From CAYJEQ01 sp964370185 (lineage in GTDB: Bacteria > Bacillota > Clostridia > Oscillospirales > Ruminococcaceae), in NCBI GenBank assembly GCA_964370185.1, contig CAYJIJ010000003.1:4875-68874 (forward strand): a stretch of 64,000 bases of DNA, in the 5' to 3' direction. The notes beneath the pieces were generated by a model. The model was not told the origin of the DNA. It made no database searches and saw only the letters and a program-made list of their open reading frames with translations. This document shows positions 1-7,798 of this stretch, one piece after another. A program made the translations under genes and the position numbers. The number at the start of each line of letters is the position of its first letter. The first letter of the stretch is position 1.

Positions 1-804
1 AATCTTATGCGAAAAGAGAAGAATATACGAACTGGCGGTGTTATATCGGAAAGCAGTGTCGAAGGCATACACGGGGTAATATGCAGTATACTTAGTTCGG
101 CAATGGAACAGGATTACATAAGCCACAACCCAGCGTGGCGTACCTACAAACCACACGGGCAAATGAGAGAAAAAGTTATCGCAGACGAAGAAACAATACA
201 AAAAATACTCTCAGCTTTGGAAGGTGAGAGTATAAAATATGAGGTGTATTTTAAGATAATCATAGCCACAGGCATACGCCGTGGTGAATGCACAGGGCTA
301 ATATGGGGAGATATAAATTGGGCTGATAACTCAATACATATTAGGAGAAACGCTGTAAAAGTTGAGGGGGAAGAAATATTTACCAAAGATACCAAAACAA
401 AAAGTGGTAATAGGTATGTGTATTTTTCGGATACACTAAGTAGTCTGCTAAGGGAGTACAAAGAGTTTTGTACAGAGCATATGAAGATCTATGAGGGGCG
501 AGAAATAAGTAGTGACACCTACTTATTTAGGCAAGAGGGTAAAGACTTGCCAATGTTACCAGACACATTCTCAAGTAGATTTAAAAAGATACTTAGAAAG
601 CACAATCTATCCACCAACCTAAATGTACACAGTCTTCGCCACAGTGTAGCAAGTGTGCTTATTGGCAAGGGCGCAGATGTGGCGACGGTGTCAAGTTTGC
701 TTGGTCACGCACAGGTTAGCACTACGCTTGATATTTACACCCATGCATTTGATAAGAATAGGAAGAAGGCGGCGAGGGTGCTTCATGAGGGGCTTAGGGT
801 GTAA
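1..804 (+). CDS. tyrosine recombinase/integrase, 5' end outside window
   Basis: Site-specific recombinase of the phage-integrase family. The frame is open to the window edge, and the first ATG (position 7) falls inside the core-binding domain, so the N-terminus probably lies upstream; the family usually has 350-400 residues and 265 are visible. Counting from that ATG, the catalytic set is complete: Arg in GIRRGE (R91), Lys near 132, HSLRH (H208, R211), GHA (H234) and the nucleophile Tyr in LDIYTH (Y244). The enzyme should therefore be active if the N-terminus is intact. It may belong to an integrative element that carries the methyltransferase genes to its right, but no matching attachment repeat was found inside the window. 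Confidence 0.9.
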   Translation, partial: NLMRKEKNIRTGGVISESSVEGIHGVICSILSSAMEQDYISHNPAWRTYKPHGQMREKVIADEETIQKILSALEGESIKYEVYFKIIIATGIRRGECTGLIWGDINWADNSIHIRRNAVKVEGEEIFTKDTKTKSGNRYVYFSDTLSSLLREYKEFCTEHMKIYEGREISSDTYLFRQEGKDLPMLPDTFSSRFKKILRKHNLSTNLNVHSLRHSVASVLIGKGADVATVSSLLGHAQVSTTLDIYTHAFDKNRKKAARVLHEGLRV

Positions 805-822
805 AAAAATTAAATTTAAAAA

Positions 823-847
823 TCTCTCGTTGGGTAAAGGTGAGAGA
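823..847 (+). terminator. weak hairpin after the integrase
   Basis: TCTCTC (823-828) pairs with GAGAGA (842-847) shortly after the integrase stop and is followed by CTTTT. It may be a weak terminator; the stem is only six base pairs. Confidence 0.35.
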
Positions 848-1009
848 CTTTTGGTATGTGGTACTTATGCCAATATGAAATACTGCTTTTAATCTTATAC
901 GCTCAGCAAAATAAAGATGTTAACAAAATTCACCCCCTTGAATTGTTACAGAGGATTTTAAATCCTTAGTATATTTATTTGCTATTCAATGGCAAGAACT
1001 TAAGTAAAC

Positions 1010-1058
1010 TACCCCGTATACCTTTCTCCTTCGTGGGCAGAGAAAGGTATACGGGGTA
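1010..1058. repeat. long perfect inverted repeat
   Basis: A 19-bp perfect stem (1010-1028 with 1040-1058; arms start TACCCCGTATACC) encloses an 11-nt loop. No T-run follows on either strand, so it is not a classical terminator. It lies in the 342-base gap between the integrase and the corrinoid protein gene. Apart from the repeat-like element just right of it, no gene was seen in that gap. Confidence 0.7.
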
Positions 1059-1071
1059 ATATTAGGAGGCT

Positions 1072-1098
1072 AAATTTGCCCACATTGGTTGGCAATTT
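1072..1098. repeat. AAATTTGCC/GGCAATTT dispersed hairpin, copy 1
   Basis: AAATTTGCC (1072-1080) and GGCAATTT (1091-1098) form an inverted repeat. Related elements occur near 50181-50212 and 53863-53899, suggesting a small dispersed repeat family. Confidence 0.5.
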
Positions 1099-1146
1099 AA
1101 AGTGATTGATAAAAATAATCACACATAAGATTATTATCACTAAATT

Positions 1147-1782
1147 TTATATTGTAAGTAATTCAAACGCTTTATCTGCGGCGCTGGCGGCATCCACCGT
1201 GTAATAATCGGCACCAATATCACTGCAAAACTTCTGTGTTACAGGTGCTCCGCCTATCATGATTTTTATCTTTTTCCTAAGCCCCGCTTCTTCAAATTTT
1301 TTCACTATAATATCCAACTCGTTTAGGGTAGTTGTGAGCAGTGCTGAGCAAAGCACTATTTTGCAGTTTTCTTTGACCGCCGTTTCAAGAAATTTATCGG
1401 GATGAACATCGGTGCCAATATCAACTACCTCTATCCCCTTGCCCTCAAGCATCATCTTAACAAGATTTTTCCCTATGTCATGCAAATCCCCTCGGACAGT
1501 GCCTATACACACCTTGCCGATATTATCGGTGCTGTTTTCTTGCAGGAGGGGTTTAAGCAATGTCATCCCAACATTCATTGCCCTTGCGGCTACTAAAACT
1601 TCCGGCACAAACACCTCGTCGTCTTTAAACTTTCCACCGATAATATCCATTCCTACAAGCAATCCATTTTCAAGTATTTCCTTTGCGGAAAATCCATCGT
1701 TAATCGCTTTTTGCACAAGCTCTTTTATTTTTTTAGCCTTGCCATATTGTATATGTTCAGAAATTTCATTCATTATATTCAT
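1147..1782 (-). CDS. corrinoid protein, MtbC/MttC-type methyl carrier
   Basis: Cobalamin-binding carrier that accepts a methyl group from a substrate-specific methyltransferase and hands it to a second methyltransferase. Its 211 residues match the family length. Residues 1-80 resemble the helical methionine-synthase cap domain. The rest is the B12-binding Rossmann domain: DLHDIG at 99-104 (H101 is the expected lower axial cobalt ligand), SALLTTT at 146-152 and IGGAPVT at 176-182. It is divergent from the PocR-AraC gene across a 177-base gap. The expected partner is the MttB-family protein at 4714-6129. No corrinoid reductive activator (RamA-like) or methyltetrahydrofolate-forming partner is visible in the window; they may lie outside it. 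Confidence 0.92.
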   Translation of the reverse strand: MNIMNEISEHIQYGKAKKIKELVQKAINDGFSAKEILENGLLVGMDIIGGKFKDDEVFVPEVLVAARAMNVGMTLLKPLLQENSTDNIGKVCIGTVRGDLHDIGKNLVKMMLEGKGIEVVDIGTDVHPDKFLETAVKENCKIVLCSALLTTTLNELDIIVKKFEEAGLRKKIKIMIGGAPVTQKFCSDIGADYYTVDAASAADKAFELLTI

Positions 1783-1860
1783 TAAGTGTTTTGCTCCTTA
1801 GTTTAATCGGCACATGTCTATATTATTTTAATACAAATATGTAAATTGTGCAATTCGGCA

Positions 1861-1889
1861 TTGTATTTTTATCTGTCAATATGTATAAT
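1861..1889 (+). promoter_or_regulatory. likely sigma-A promoter of the AraC-type regulator
   Basis: TTGTAT (1861-1866), a 17-base spacer and TATAAT (1884-1889) lie about 70 bases before the regulator start. The divergent gap probably also holds the corrinoid gene promoter, which was not identified. Confidence 0.55.
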
Positions 1890-1959
1890 TAATTCAAAGA
1901 AGTGATAAGTATTAATGCTGTTGTATCATCACAACATATAAAGCAAGGAATAGAATTTT

Positions 1960-3258
1960 ATGAACACTAAACACAAATACAATGATAACTTTTCCGAGTC
2001 GCTAATAATTGACTGCGCACGCTCATTCTATAATTCTACTTCACTCCCTTGTACCGTCTCAACGGACACAGGAGAAATCATTGCAGAATTTGGATATGGG
2101 GTTAAAACTTGTAATATTTGCGAAATTGCAAAAATTGGGAAAAATAAATGCCAACGCTCGCATATCTACGCCGCTTCAGAAGCCACTCGATTTGGTGGTA
2201 AGTATATATATCTTTGTTTATCGCAACTCACTTTCTTCGCCTCACCGATTATTGATGATTTTGAAAACAAGGCTAAAATTACCGTAGGCCCATTTTTAAT
2301 GGTGGAAGTAGATGATTATACCGAAATAACATTGTGCGATGAACTCTCTCTTGAAAATGATAAAATCGAACAGATTAAATCTATTCTTAGGGATGTGCCA
2401 TATGTTTCTCCGGATAAAATCCGCTATTTGTCAAATTTATTGTTCATGGCGGTGGGCTTTATCAACAATATCACAGATTCACATAAAATGCTGGAGCTTC
2501 GCAACCAAAATACCCTTGAAGAAAAATCTTCGGTATATATACATGAACTTAAAAGCAGAGATATTAATTTATATCCTTTCGATGTCGAAGAGAAATTGCT
2601 TGACTCCATCATAGAGTCAAATCATACCAATATAGAAAAATATCTAAATGAAATTTTAGGGCATATTTTCCTCGCTTCTGGTGGGAATTTGTCCATAGCA
2701 AGCTCTATGATAATTGAGCTCTTATCACTTGTTTCTCGTGCCGCCACCAAGGTAGGTGCAGATTCTGCCGCCTGCATTATGCTCACTCATGACTATTTAC
2801 AGAAATGCACCAATATTTCCTCTATGGAGGGACTGACCGCCTGTCTTTTAGACATTATCACTAATTTTACCAACAATGCAATCCTCTCAACCTCTGTCGG
2901 TTATTCACTTCCCATACAGCGAGCCCTCAGGTATGTCCATACACATTATTCCGAAAAAATCACCCTAAAAAGCATATCTGAAATGGTATATCTATCTCCC
3001 GATTATTTTGGCAAAATATTTAAAAAGGAAATCGGGGTTGGATTTAATAAATATCTCAATGATTTAAGGATAGAGCGCTGTCGATTACTGCTCCGTGACC
3101 CCTCTGTAAAATTTGCAAAAATTTCGCTAATAGTAGGATTTGAAGATCAGAGCTATTTTACCAAAGTGTTTAAAAAACAAACGGGAATGACCCCTTTGCA
3201 GTACCGAAAGAAGCACCAAGCTTCCGATTCTTCGCCATATCGTGCGTTTGAGACTTAA
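1960..3258 (+). CDS. PocR-domain AraC-family transcriptional regulator
   Basis: DNA-binding regulator with a PocR sensory domain (about residues 10-175), which in this family binds a small ligand. It shows a Cys-rich stretch (TCNIC, then NKC) typical of PocR domains. After a central linker, the C-terminal 100 residues form the paired AraC helix-turn-helix (ISEMVYLSPDYFGKIFKKE, then VGFEDQSYFTKVFKK). The start is the ATG at 1960 with AAGGAA upstream. PocR-AraC proteins commonly sit beside the catabolic genes they activate. Here the neighbours are the corrinoid protein (divergent) and the MttB/PrpD operon (convergent; the stop lies 8 bases from that of the first PrpD gene). It is the likely activator, inferred from position. 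Confidence 0.9.
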   Translation: MNTKHKYNDNFSESLIIDCARSFYNSTSLPCTVSTDTGEIIAEFGYGVKTCNICEIAKIGKNKCQRSHIYAASEATRFGGKYIYLCLSQLTFFASPIIDDFENKAKITVGPFLMVEVDDYTEITLCDELSLENDKIEQIKSILRDVPYVSPDKIRYLSNLLFMAVGFINNITDSHKMLELRNQNTLEEKSSVYIHELKSRDINLYPFDVEEKLLDSIIESNHTNIEKYLNEILGHIFLASGGNLSIASSMIIELLSLVSRAATKVGADSAACIMLTHDYLQKCTNISSMEGLTACLLDIITNFTNNAILSTSVGYSLPIQRALRYVHTHYSEKITLKSISEMVYLSPDYFGKIFKKEIGVGFNKYLNDLRIERCRLLLRDPSVKFAKISLIVGFEDQSYFTKVFKKQTGMTPLQYRKKHQASDSSPYRAFET

Positions 3259-3265
3259 AGCCCAT

Positions 3266-4615
3266 TTAGTTATTATTTTGTAATAATACTGCATTAATCA
3301 ATTCAATAATTTCTTCAATTGGTTCTTGCATATTGGCATCGGACAGTCTTTTGATAATCTCATCAATAGCCTCCGATGGCATATGTCTGTCACAAAGCAT
3401 ATGAAATTTTTCTTTTACCCAATTAATATCTACTGCTGTGTTGGGGTCTCCGAGTGGCTCAAAAGATTCCGAAGCGTATAATTCGCCGTTTTTGGTGCTT
3501 ATAGTCACTGAGGCTAAACGCTTTGCAGGAAAATTAGCTTCAAATTCAGGATTTACACAAAACTCTACACATTCCATAAGCTTCATGGTTTCCGGATTTG
3601 TTCGCATGTAATTTTCTCCTACTTCAATACCGGTAAAGTGCCCCTCTATTAGAGTTGCACAAACAGGATAAGCCATACTGTATTGTGCCTCGTCACTCGT
3701 AGTAGGTATGTCTGTGGATAGCTTTGTAGCTGCTTCAAATGTATGGATAAGTATTTTATTGATGTCTGATACTGCTATTTTGTGTTTTTTTTGGATGTCC
3801 ATCACTGCTAATATTGCAGGCTGTGCCCATCTGCAACAAGGAAACCACTTATAGTTTAGCTTTAAAGTTTCCCACTCATTTCCGAGTGTGTTCAAAAGAT
3901 AGTTATATTTTTCATCACCTAAAATATAATTTTTACCCGTCATACCATTCAGAGCCGCTTCTACGGATAATGCACCGATAATTATGCCAAGTTGAACGCC
4001 ATCTTTGTTCATTGAAGGCGCCTCCACATTGCGCATGACAGGTGTTAGAGGGCCATGGAAATCAGCTATTGCTAAAGCAGAGGACAATGTATCCTTGTCT
4101 AAGTTTAACAGTTTGCCCATGCCGGCAGCAATTCCAATAGTTCCCCATGAGCCACTTCCATGATAAAAATTGTAATAGTCTTGCATTGCGATTCCATGCC
4201 GTATTGACACTTCATATGCGACAACCATCGCTTCCAAAAATTCTCTATATGACGATTTATTTGCAATGGCACACGGAAGTAATGCGCCAAAGATAACAGC
4301 TCCCGGATGTCCTTTCAAAATACTATATCCATCATCCGCATCCAGTGCATTAATACAATACGCATGTGCAGTAATTGCCCCAATCATATTGAAAGTTTCT
4401 TCATGCCCAACAATAGGAATACTCCCATCTCGAAACAGTTTTCCTCCCATTGCAAACCCACATTCAGAAGAAAGTGTTTGCGAACCACTAACAAGACAAT
4501 TGAAATGATCCACAACACTTATAATAACTCTTTGTTTTACTTCATCAGGTATATTTTCCCATTTTGAACTAATTATAAAATCCTCCAATGAGTTTTGAAT
4601 ACTATTTATTCCCAT
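3266..4615 (-). CDS. MmgE/PrpD family protein, copy A
   Basis: Member of the MmgE/PrpD family, which includes 2-methylcitrate dehydratase, cis-aconitate decarboxylase and iminodisuccinate epimerase. Its 449 residues are full length. Family features seen are ALDADDGYSILKGHPG in the N-terminal helical domain, YDFYHGSGSWG-like YNFYHGSGSWGT, and YKWFPCCRWAQP. The chosen ATG at 4615 has GGAGG nine bases upstream and gives nearly the same length as copy B. It is last in the run ridA-gltS-prpD-mttB-prpD. Copies A and B are similar throughout, including CDADDG-region, HG.GSWG and FPCCRWA motifs, so they arose by duplication and could form a heteromer or act in sequence. The reaction cannot be read from sequence. 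Confidence 0.88.
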   Translation of the reverse strand: MGINSIQNSLEDFIISSKWENIPDEVKQRVIISVVDHFNCLVSGSQTLSSECGFAMGGKLFRDGSIPIVGHEETFNMIGAITAHAYCINALDADDGYSILKGHPGAVIFGALLPCAIANKSSYREFLEAMVVAYEVSIRHGIAMQDYYNFYHGSGSWGTIGIAAGMGKLLNLDKDTLSSALAIADFHGPLTPVMRNVEAPSMNKDGVQLGIIIGALSVEAALNGMTGKNYILGDEKYNYLLNTLGNEWETLKLNYKWFPCCRWAQPAILAVMDIQKKHKIAVSDINKILIHTFEAATKLSTDIPTTSDEAQYSMAYPVCATLIEGHFTGIEVGENYMRTNPETMKLMECVEFCVNPEFEANFPAKRLASVTISTKNGELYASESFEPLGDPNTAVDINWVKEKFHMLCDRHMPSEAIDEIIKRLSDANMQEPIEEIIELINAVLLQNNN

Positions 4616-4654
4616 TATTAAAACCTCCGAAATCATATCTGCATAAATAACACT

Positions 4655-4699
4655 AACCAAACGGAAGCAAGCACATCTAATTCTTGTTTCCGTTTGGTT
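4655..4699. terminator. intercistronic hairpin between mttB and prpD copy A
   Basis: Perfect 12-bp arms AACCAAACGGAA (4655-4666) and TTCCGTTTGGTT (4688-4699). T-rich sequence follows on the plus strand, so it could stop readthrough from the AraC gene. On the minus strand it may set relative expression or mRNA stability between mttB and prpD. Confidence 0.55.
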
Positions 4700-4713
4700 T
4701 TTTAAGATTAGAA

Positions 4714-6129
4714 TTATCGTTGTTCAGCAAGTTTAATTGCTTCTATTGGCACACCATTAGACAGAAGGACTTCTCGCACTTTTTCAACTCTTTCCGAATC
4801 AAGTTCATGTTGGTTGTAATTGCTAATTGCTTTATTAATATAGTCGGTTATATTATCACTTAACTGTGTTGTAGGTTTTTCAGTAACACCGCGTACACCG
4901 ATTATAGGAGTATAGAGCTCATCTCTAAAATTCTCTAAAGTGTGATCTTCCACTAAATAAACGCCTCCGGCACCCAGTTCGTCAATTAAATCCTCTGCGA
5001 GAGTTTCTTCATTAAATACAGGCTCTCTCATCATACGTTTTATATAATTGAGAATTTCGAAATCTCCTATCATTTTCTCAAATGAAAATGACCCAAAACC
5101 ACTTACTATACCACAACCTTGCAGTACAAGGCTAATATTATTCTGAAATGCAGTTGAAAGCACCATCATAGTTTCATATCCTGCCTGCATATCTGCAACT
5201 TTTGCATCGGTTATACCACCGCCGCCTCTGCTTGGAAGTCCATAAAATTTCCCCATAAGTGCACAATGTTTATAACATATTGCACTCTCAGGTGAGCCTA
5301 TTGCAATAGCACCTGATCGCATATCTGCACCTGTAGACTGCATTCCGTACAAGACCGGAGTTCCGGGTCTAACCATTTGTGCAAATGCAATTCCTGCCAA
5401 TATTTCTGCATTAGCAAGTGCCATAGTACCTGCTAATGTGACAGGAGATGTAACTCCGGTCATACCTACCGATGAAACGGCAAATGGTTGTCCGTATTTT
5501 GCATATGTAATAAGTGTTTCAAGCATTGCATCATCGTATTGAAGTGGAGTAATCGGATTAACGGGGCAGACAATACGAGGTTTTTCAATAATATTCTCAT
5601 AACCGCCGTAGTACGCAGCCAATATATCCATGAGCATTTGCACTACTTTATATCGCCCTGTTCCTGCATAAATACACTTTTCGGAGTACAGCAAGGTAGC
5701 ATAAAGCATGAGTGCAACTGAATGTTCAGGGGGGACATCGCTCGGATGCACTATTTTTCCTCCTGAAATTTTAAATTCAGGATTGTATTCCAAAATTTTT
5801 ATTGCTCTAATATAATCTTCCATTGTTCCGTCCACAACTGCTCCGTTAGGTTTAGTTATGGAGGGGCTTCCACTACCGGGAGCAATAGCGGTTTCACCTC
5901 CGCCTATTTCAACATTATATTTTGGATTTTGTGCATACATCGTAAATTTTGAAGGGGCTTTCCTTACAAAATTCATAACCTGCTCTTCGGTGAAATATGC
6001 GGTTTCGCCTTCAACACGAATCCCGTTGTCTTTGAGTATTTCTATTGCATCAGGGTGGTGAAACTGTATGCCTGTTCGTGCAAGGATACGCATAGCAGCA
6101 TCGTGAATAATTTGTAGTTTATCTTGCAT
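4714..6129 (-). CDS. trimethylamine methyltransferase (MttB) family protein, non-pyrrolysine
   Basis: Substrate-specific methyltransferase of the MttB superfamily (COG5598), which moves a methyl group from a quaternary amine or related compound to a corrinoid protein. The 471-residue frame runs uninterrupted with no in-frame TAG, so it is the pyrrolysine-free type, the group that includes glycine betaine (MtgB), proline betaine, carnitine and butyrobetaine demethylases. Gly-rich stretches typical of the TIM barrel are present: APGSGSPSI near residue 80, MQSTGADMRSGAIAIGSPE, and GLPSRGGGG. The start has GAGGAG nine bases upstream. It lies between two PrpD-type genes. Substrate is unknown; the GltS-like transporter suggests an anionic amino-acid derivative. 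Confidence 0.9.
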   Translation of the reverse strand: MQDKLQIIHDAAMRILARTGIQFHHPDAIEILKDNGIRVEGETAYFTEEQVMNFVRKAPSKFTMYAQNPKYNVEIGGGETAIAPGSGSPSITKPNGAVVDGTMEDYIRAIKILEYNPEFKISGGKIVHPSDVPPEHSVALMLYATLLYSEKCIYAGTGRYKVVQMLMDILAAYYGGYENIIEKPRIVCPVNPITPLQYDDAMLETLITYAKYGQPFAVSSVGMTGVTSPVTLAGTMALANAEILAGIAFAQMVRPGTPVLYGMQSTGADMRSGAIAIGSPESAICYKHCALMGKFYGLPSRGGGGITDAKVADMQAGYETMMVLSTAFQNNISLVLQGCGIVSGFGSFSFEKMIGDFEILNYIKRMMREPVFNEETLAEDLIDELGAGGVYLVEDHTLENFRDELYTPIIGVRGVTEKPTTQLSDNITDYINKAISNYNQHELDSERVEKVREVLLSNGVPIEAIKLAEQR

Positions 6130-6171
6130 AAAATATTCTCCTCTTTATTACTGTGCAAAAAGCATTGCTTG

Positions 6172-7524
6172 TTAAAATATATTTTTATTTATAAATGTTA
6201 TGAAATCAACCATAGGTGCACTATAGTCAACATTTGAGAGCATGGAGGTCAGTTTATCGATATCTTCTTCGGTGAAGCAATGCGAGGAAGTGTCACTAAA
6301 TTTATTTCTGACCCACTCCATATTTACTCCCGATTCTTTTTCGCCCCATGGCTCACAGATATCAGAAATAACACTTGTTCCATCTTTTTTAACTATCTCT
6401 ACCCGTGCATAGCGTTTTGTAGGAAACTGTGCATCAAGTTCCTCATCAACCGCAAATTTCACACGCTCCATCAGTGCGATGACATCCGGGTTCGAATTAA
6501 GATAATCCTCACTGCATTCAACAGGTGTAAATTTCCCCTCTTTAATTGCAGCACACACCGGATAAATCATGTTGTATTGTGCTTCGTCGCAAGTTGTCGG
6601 AGCAAAAGCAGATAGTTTTGTGGCCGCACTGAATGTGCGGATGAATATAGTTTCAATATCATCAATTGATATTTTATCTTCTTTTGCAAGATGTATTGCT
6701 CCTGCTACCGGTGCATGAGCCCATCTGCAACATGGAAAATATTTAAAATAAATGTCTAAAATTTCATACTTTTCGCCTAAATTCTCGACAAGTTCAGAAA
6801 ATTGCGGCTCAAGTAGATTGTAGAATTCGCCGGTTATTCCACTCATTGCGGATTCTATCGCCATAGCCCCGGTAAAGGCACCCCAAGCAACGCCGTCTTT
6901 GTTCATCGATGGGATTTCAACTATTCGCATAATTGGAGATATCGGAGCTTGATAATCGGCAATTCCAAGTGCATTGGAAAGGTTTTTCCTATCGAGCTTA
7001 TAGATTTTAGCAATGGCTGCAGCAGTGGCAAATGAGCCCCACGAGCCTGTTCCGTGATAAAAATCATAATAGCGATGTACAGATAGTGCTGCCCTTACTG
7101 CCACTTCATACCCCACTACAAGTGCTGTTAAAAACTCTTTGTAAGAAGCACCTACTTTAAGTGCGGCGGGTAGGAGTCCTGCTGCAACTACCGCTCCGGG
7201 GTGACCTTTTATCAGGTTATGCCCATCGTCTGCGTCGAGAGCATTGACATTGTAACCATAGGCGAGAGTTGCCGCAACAAGGTTCATTCGCGTAGGAGTT
7301 CCTATTACAGGAATATTCCCACGAGCAAAAATATTTTCAGCAAGCCTTATTCCGTGTTGTGCCAAATGAGTTTTTGCCCCTGCTATCATTACATCGAAAA
7401 GGTCTACAGCACAGACGATTGCTCTTTGCTGAACATCAAGGGGGAAATCTTCCCATTTAGCATTTAGGATAAAATTCTCAATTTTATCAGATGCTTGACG
7501 TGAATATGAATTCCATTCACTCAT
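6172..7524 (-). CDS. MmgE/PrpD family protein, copy B
   Basis: Second MmgE/PrpD protein, 450 residues, full length. The same landmarks as copy A are present: NALDADDGHNLIKGHPGA, FYHGTGSWGSFA, SMNKDGVAWG and FKYFPCCRWAHAP. The ATG at 7524 follows a GGTGG site. It sits 42 bases before mttB, so the two are almost certainly co-transcribed. A family role in dehydrating, epimerising or decarboxylating polycarboxylates would fit processing of the demethylated carbon skeleton, but this is inference. Sequence divergence from copy A is substantial, arguing for an old duplication or separate substrates rather than a recent copying event. Confidence 0.88.
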   Translation of the reverse strand: MSEWNSYSRQASDKIENFILNAKWEDFPLDVQQRAIVCAVDLFDVMIAGAKTHLAQHGIRLAENIFARGNIPVIGTPTRMNLVAATLAYGYNVNALDADDGHNLIKGHPGAVVAAGLLPAALKVGASYKEFLTALVVGYEVAVRAALSVHRYYDFYHGTGSWGSFATAAAIAKIYKLDRKNLSNALGIADYQAPISPIMRIVEIPSMNKDGVAWGAFTGAMAIESAMSGITGEFYNLLEPQFSELVENLGEKYEILDIYFKYFPCCRWAHAPVAGAIHLAKEDKISIDDIETIFIRTFSAATKLSAFAPTTCDEAQYNMIYPVCAAIKEGKFTPVECSEDYLNSNPDVIALMERVKFAVDEELDAQFPTKRYARVEIVKKDGTSVISDICEPWGEKESGVNMEWVRNKFSDTSSHCFTEEDIDKLTSMLSNVDYSAPMVDFITFINKNIF

Positions 7525-7635
7525 TGATAGCCCACCTTTATATTTATATTTAATCCATCTATCATTTTTAATATTTAGCTATTTCTGCTTAAATTTTAGA
7601 TATTGTAAGTGCTATGATACCCACTAAAGTCGCAC

Positions 7636-7790
7636 TCTGTCATTCCGATGGAGGATACCGAAAAAGTCTGCTCGTATTTTGCAAATGTAATGAGCATCTC
7701 AGCTATTACATCGCCATACTAAAGCGTGGTAATCAGATTGACGGAGGCGACATAGTAGTGCAATAATACTGCCATATCCAACATAACATA
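7636..7790 (-). pseudogene. decayed fragment of a second mttB-family gene
   Basis: Hand alignment of 7640-7753 with 5459-5572 inside mttB is gap-free and about 69% identical (79 of 114 by my count). In the mttB reading frame the minus strand encodes VNLITTL, a TAG stop, then MLITFAKYEQTFSVSSIGM, matching VNPITPLQY and MLETLITYAKYGQPFAVSSVGM of the intact protein. To its right, about 7756-7790 resembles the preceding mttB segment around MLMDILAAYY, with roughly 30 bases deleted between. The fragment fills the gap between the GltS-like gene and prpD copy B. It is a relic of a tandem paralogue rather than of the present mttB. Confidence 0.82.
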
Positions 7791-7798
7791 CCAATAAC

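Noticed and set aside
653..892. Plus-strand frame overlapping the integrase end as a gene
   Set aside because: It lies mostly within the integrase in another frame, with no ribosome site and no recognisable protein.
7636..7790. In-frame TAG in the mttB relic read as a pyrrolysine codon
   Set aside because: The relic is a short fragment with a deletion, the stop falls where intact mttB has Gln, and the intact copy has no TAG.
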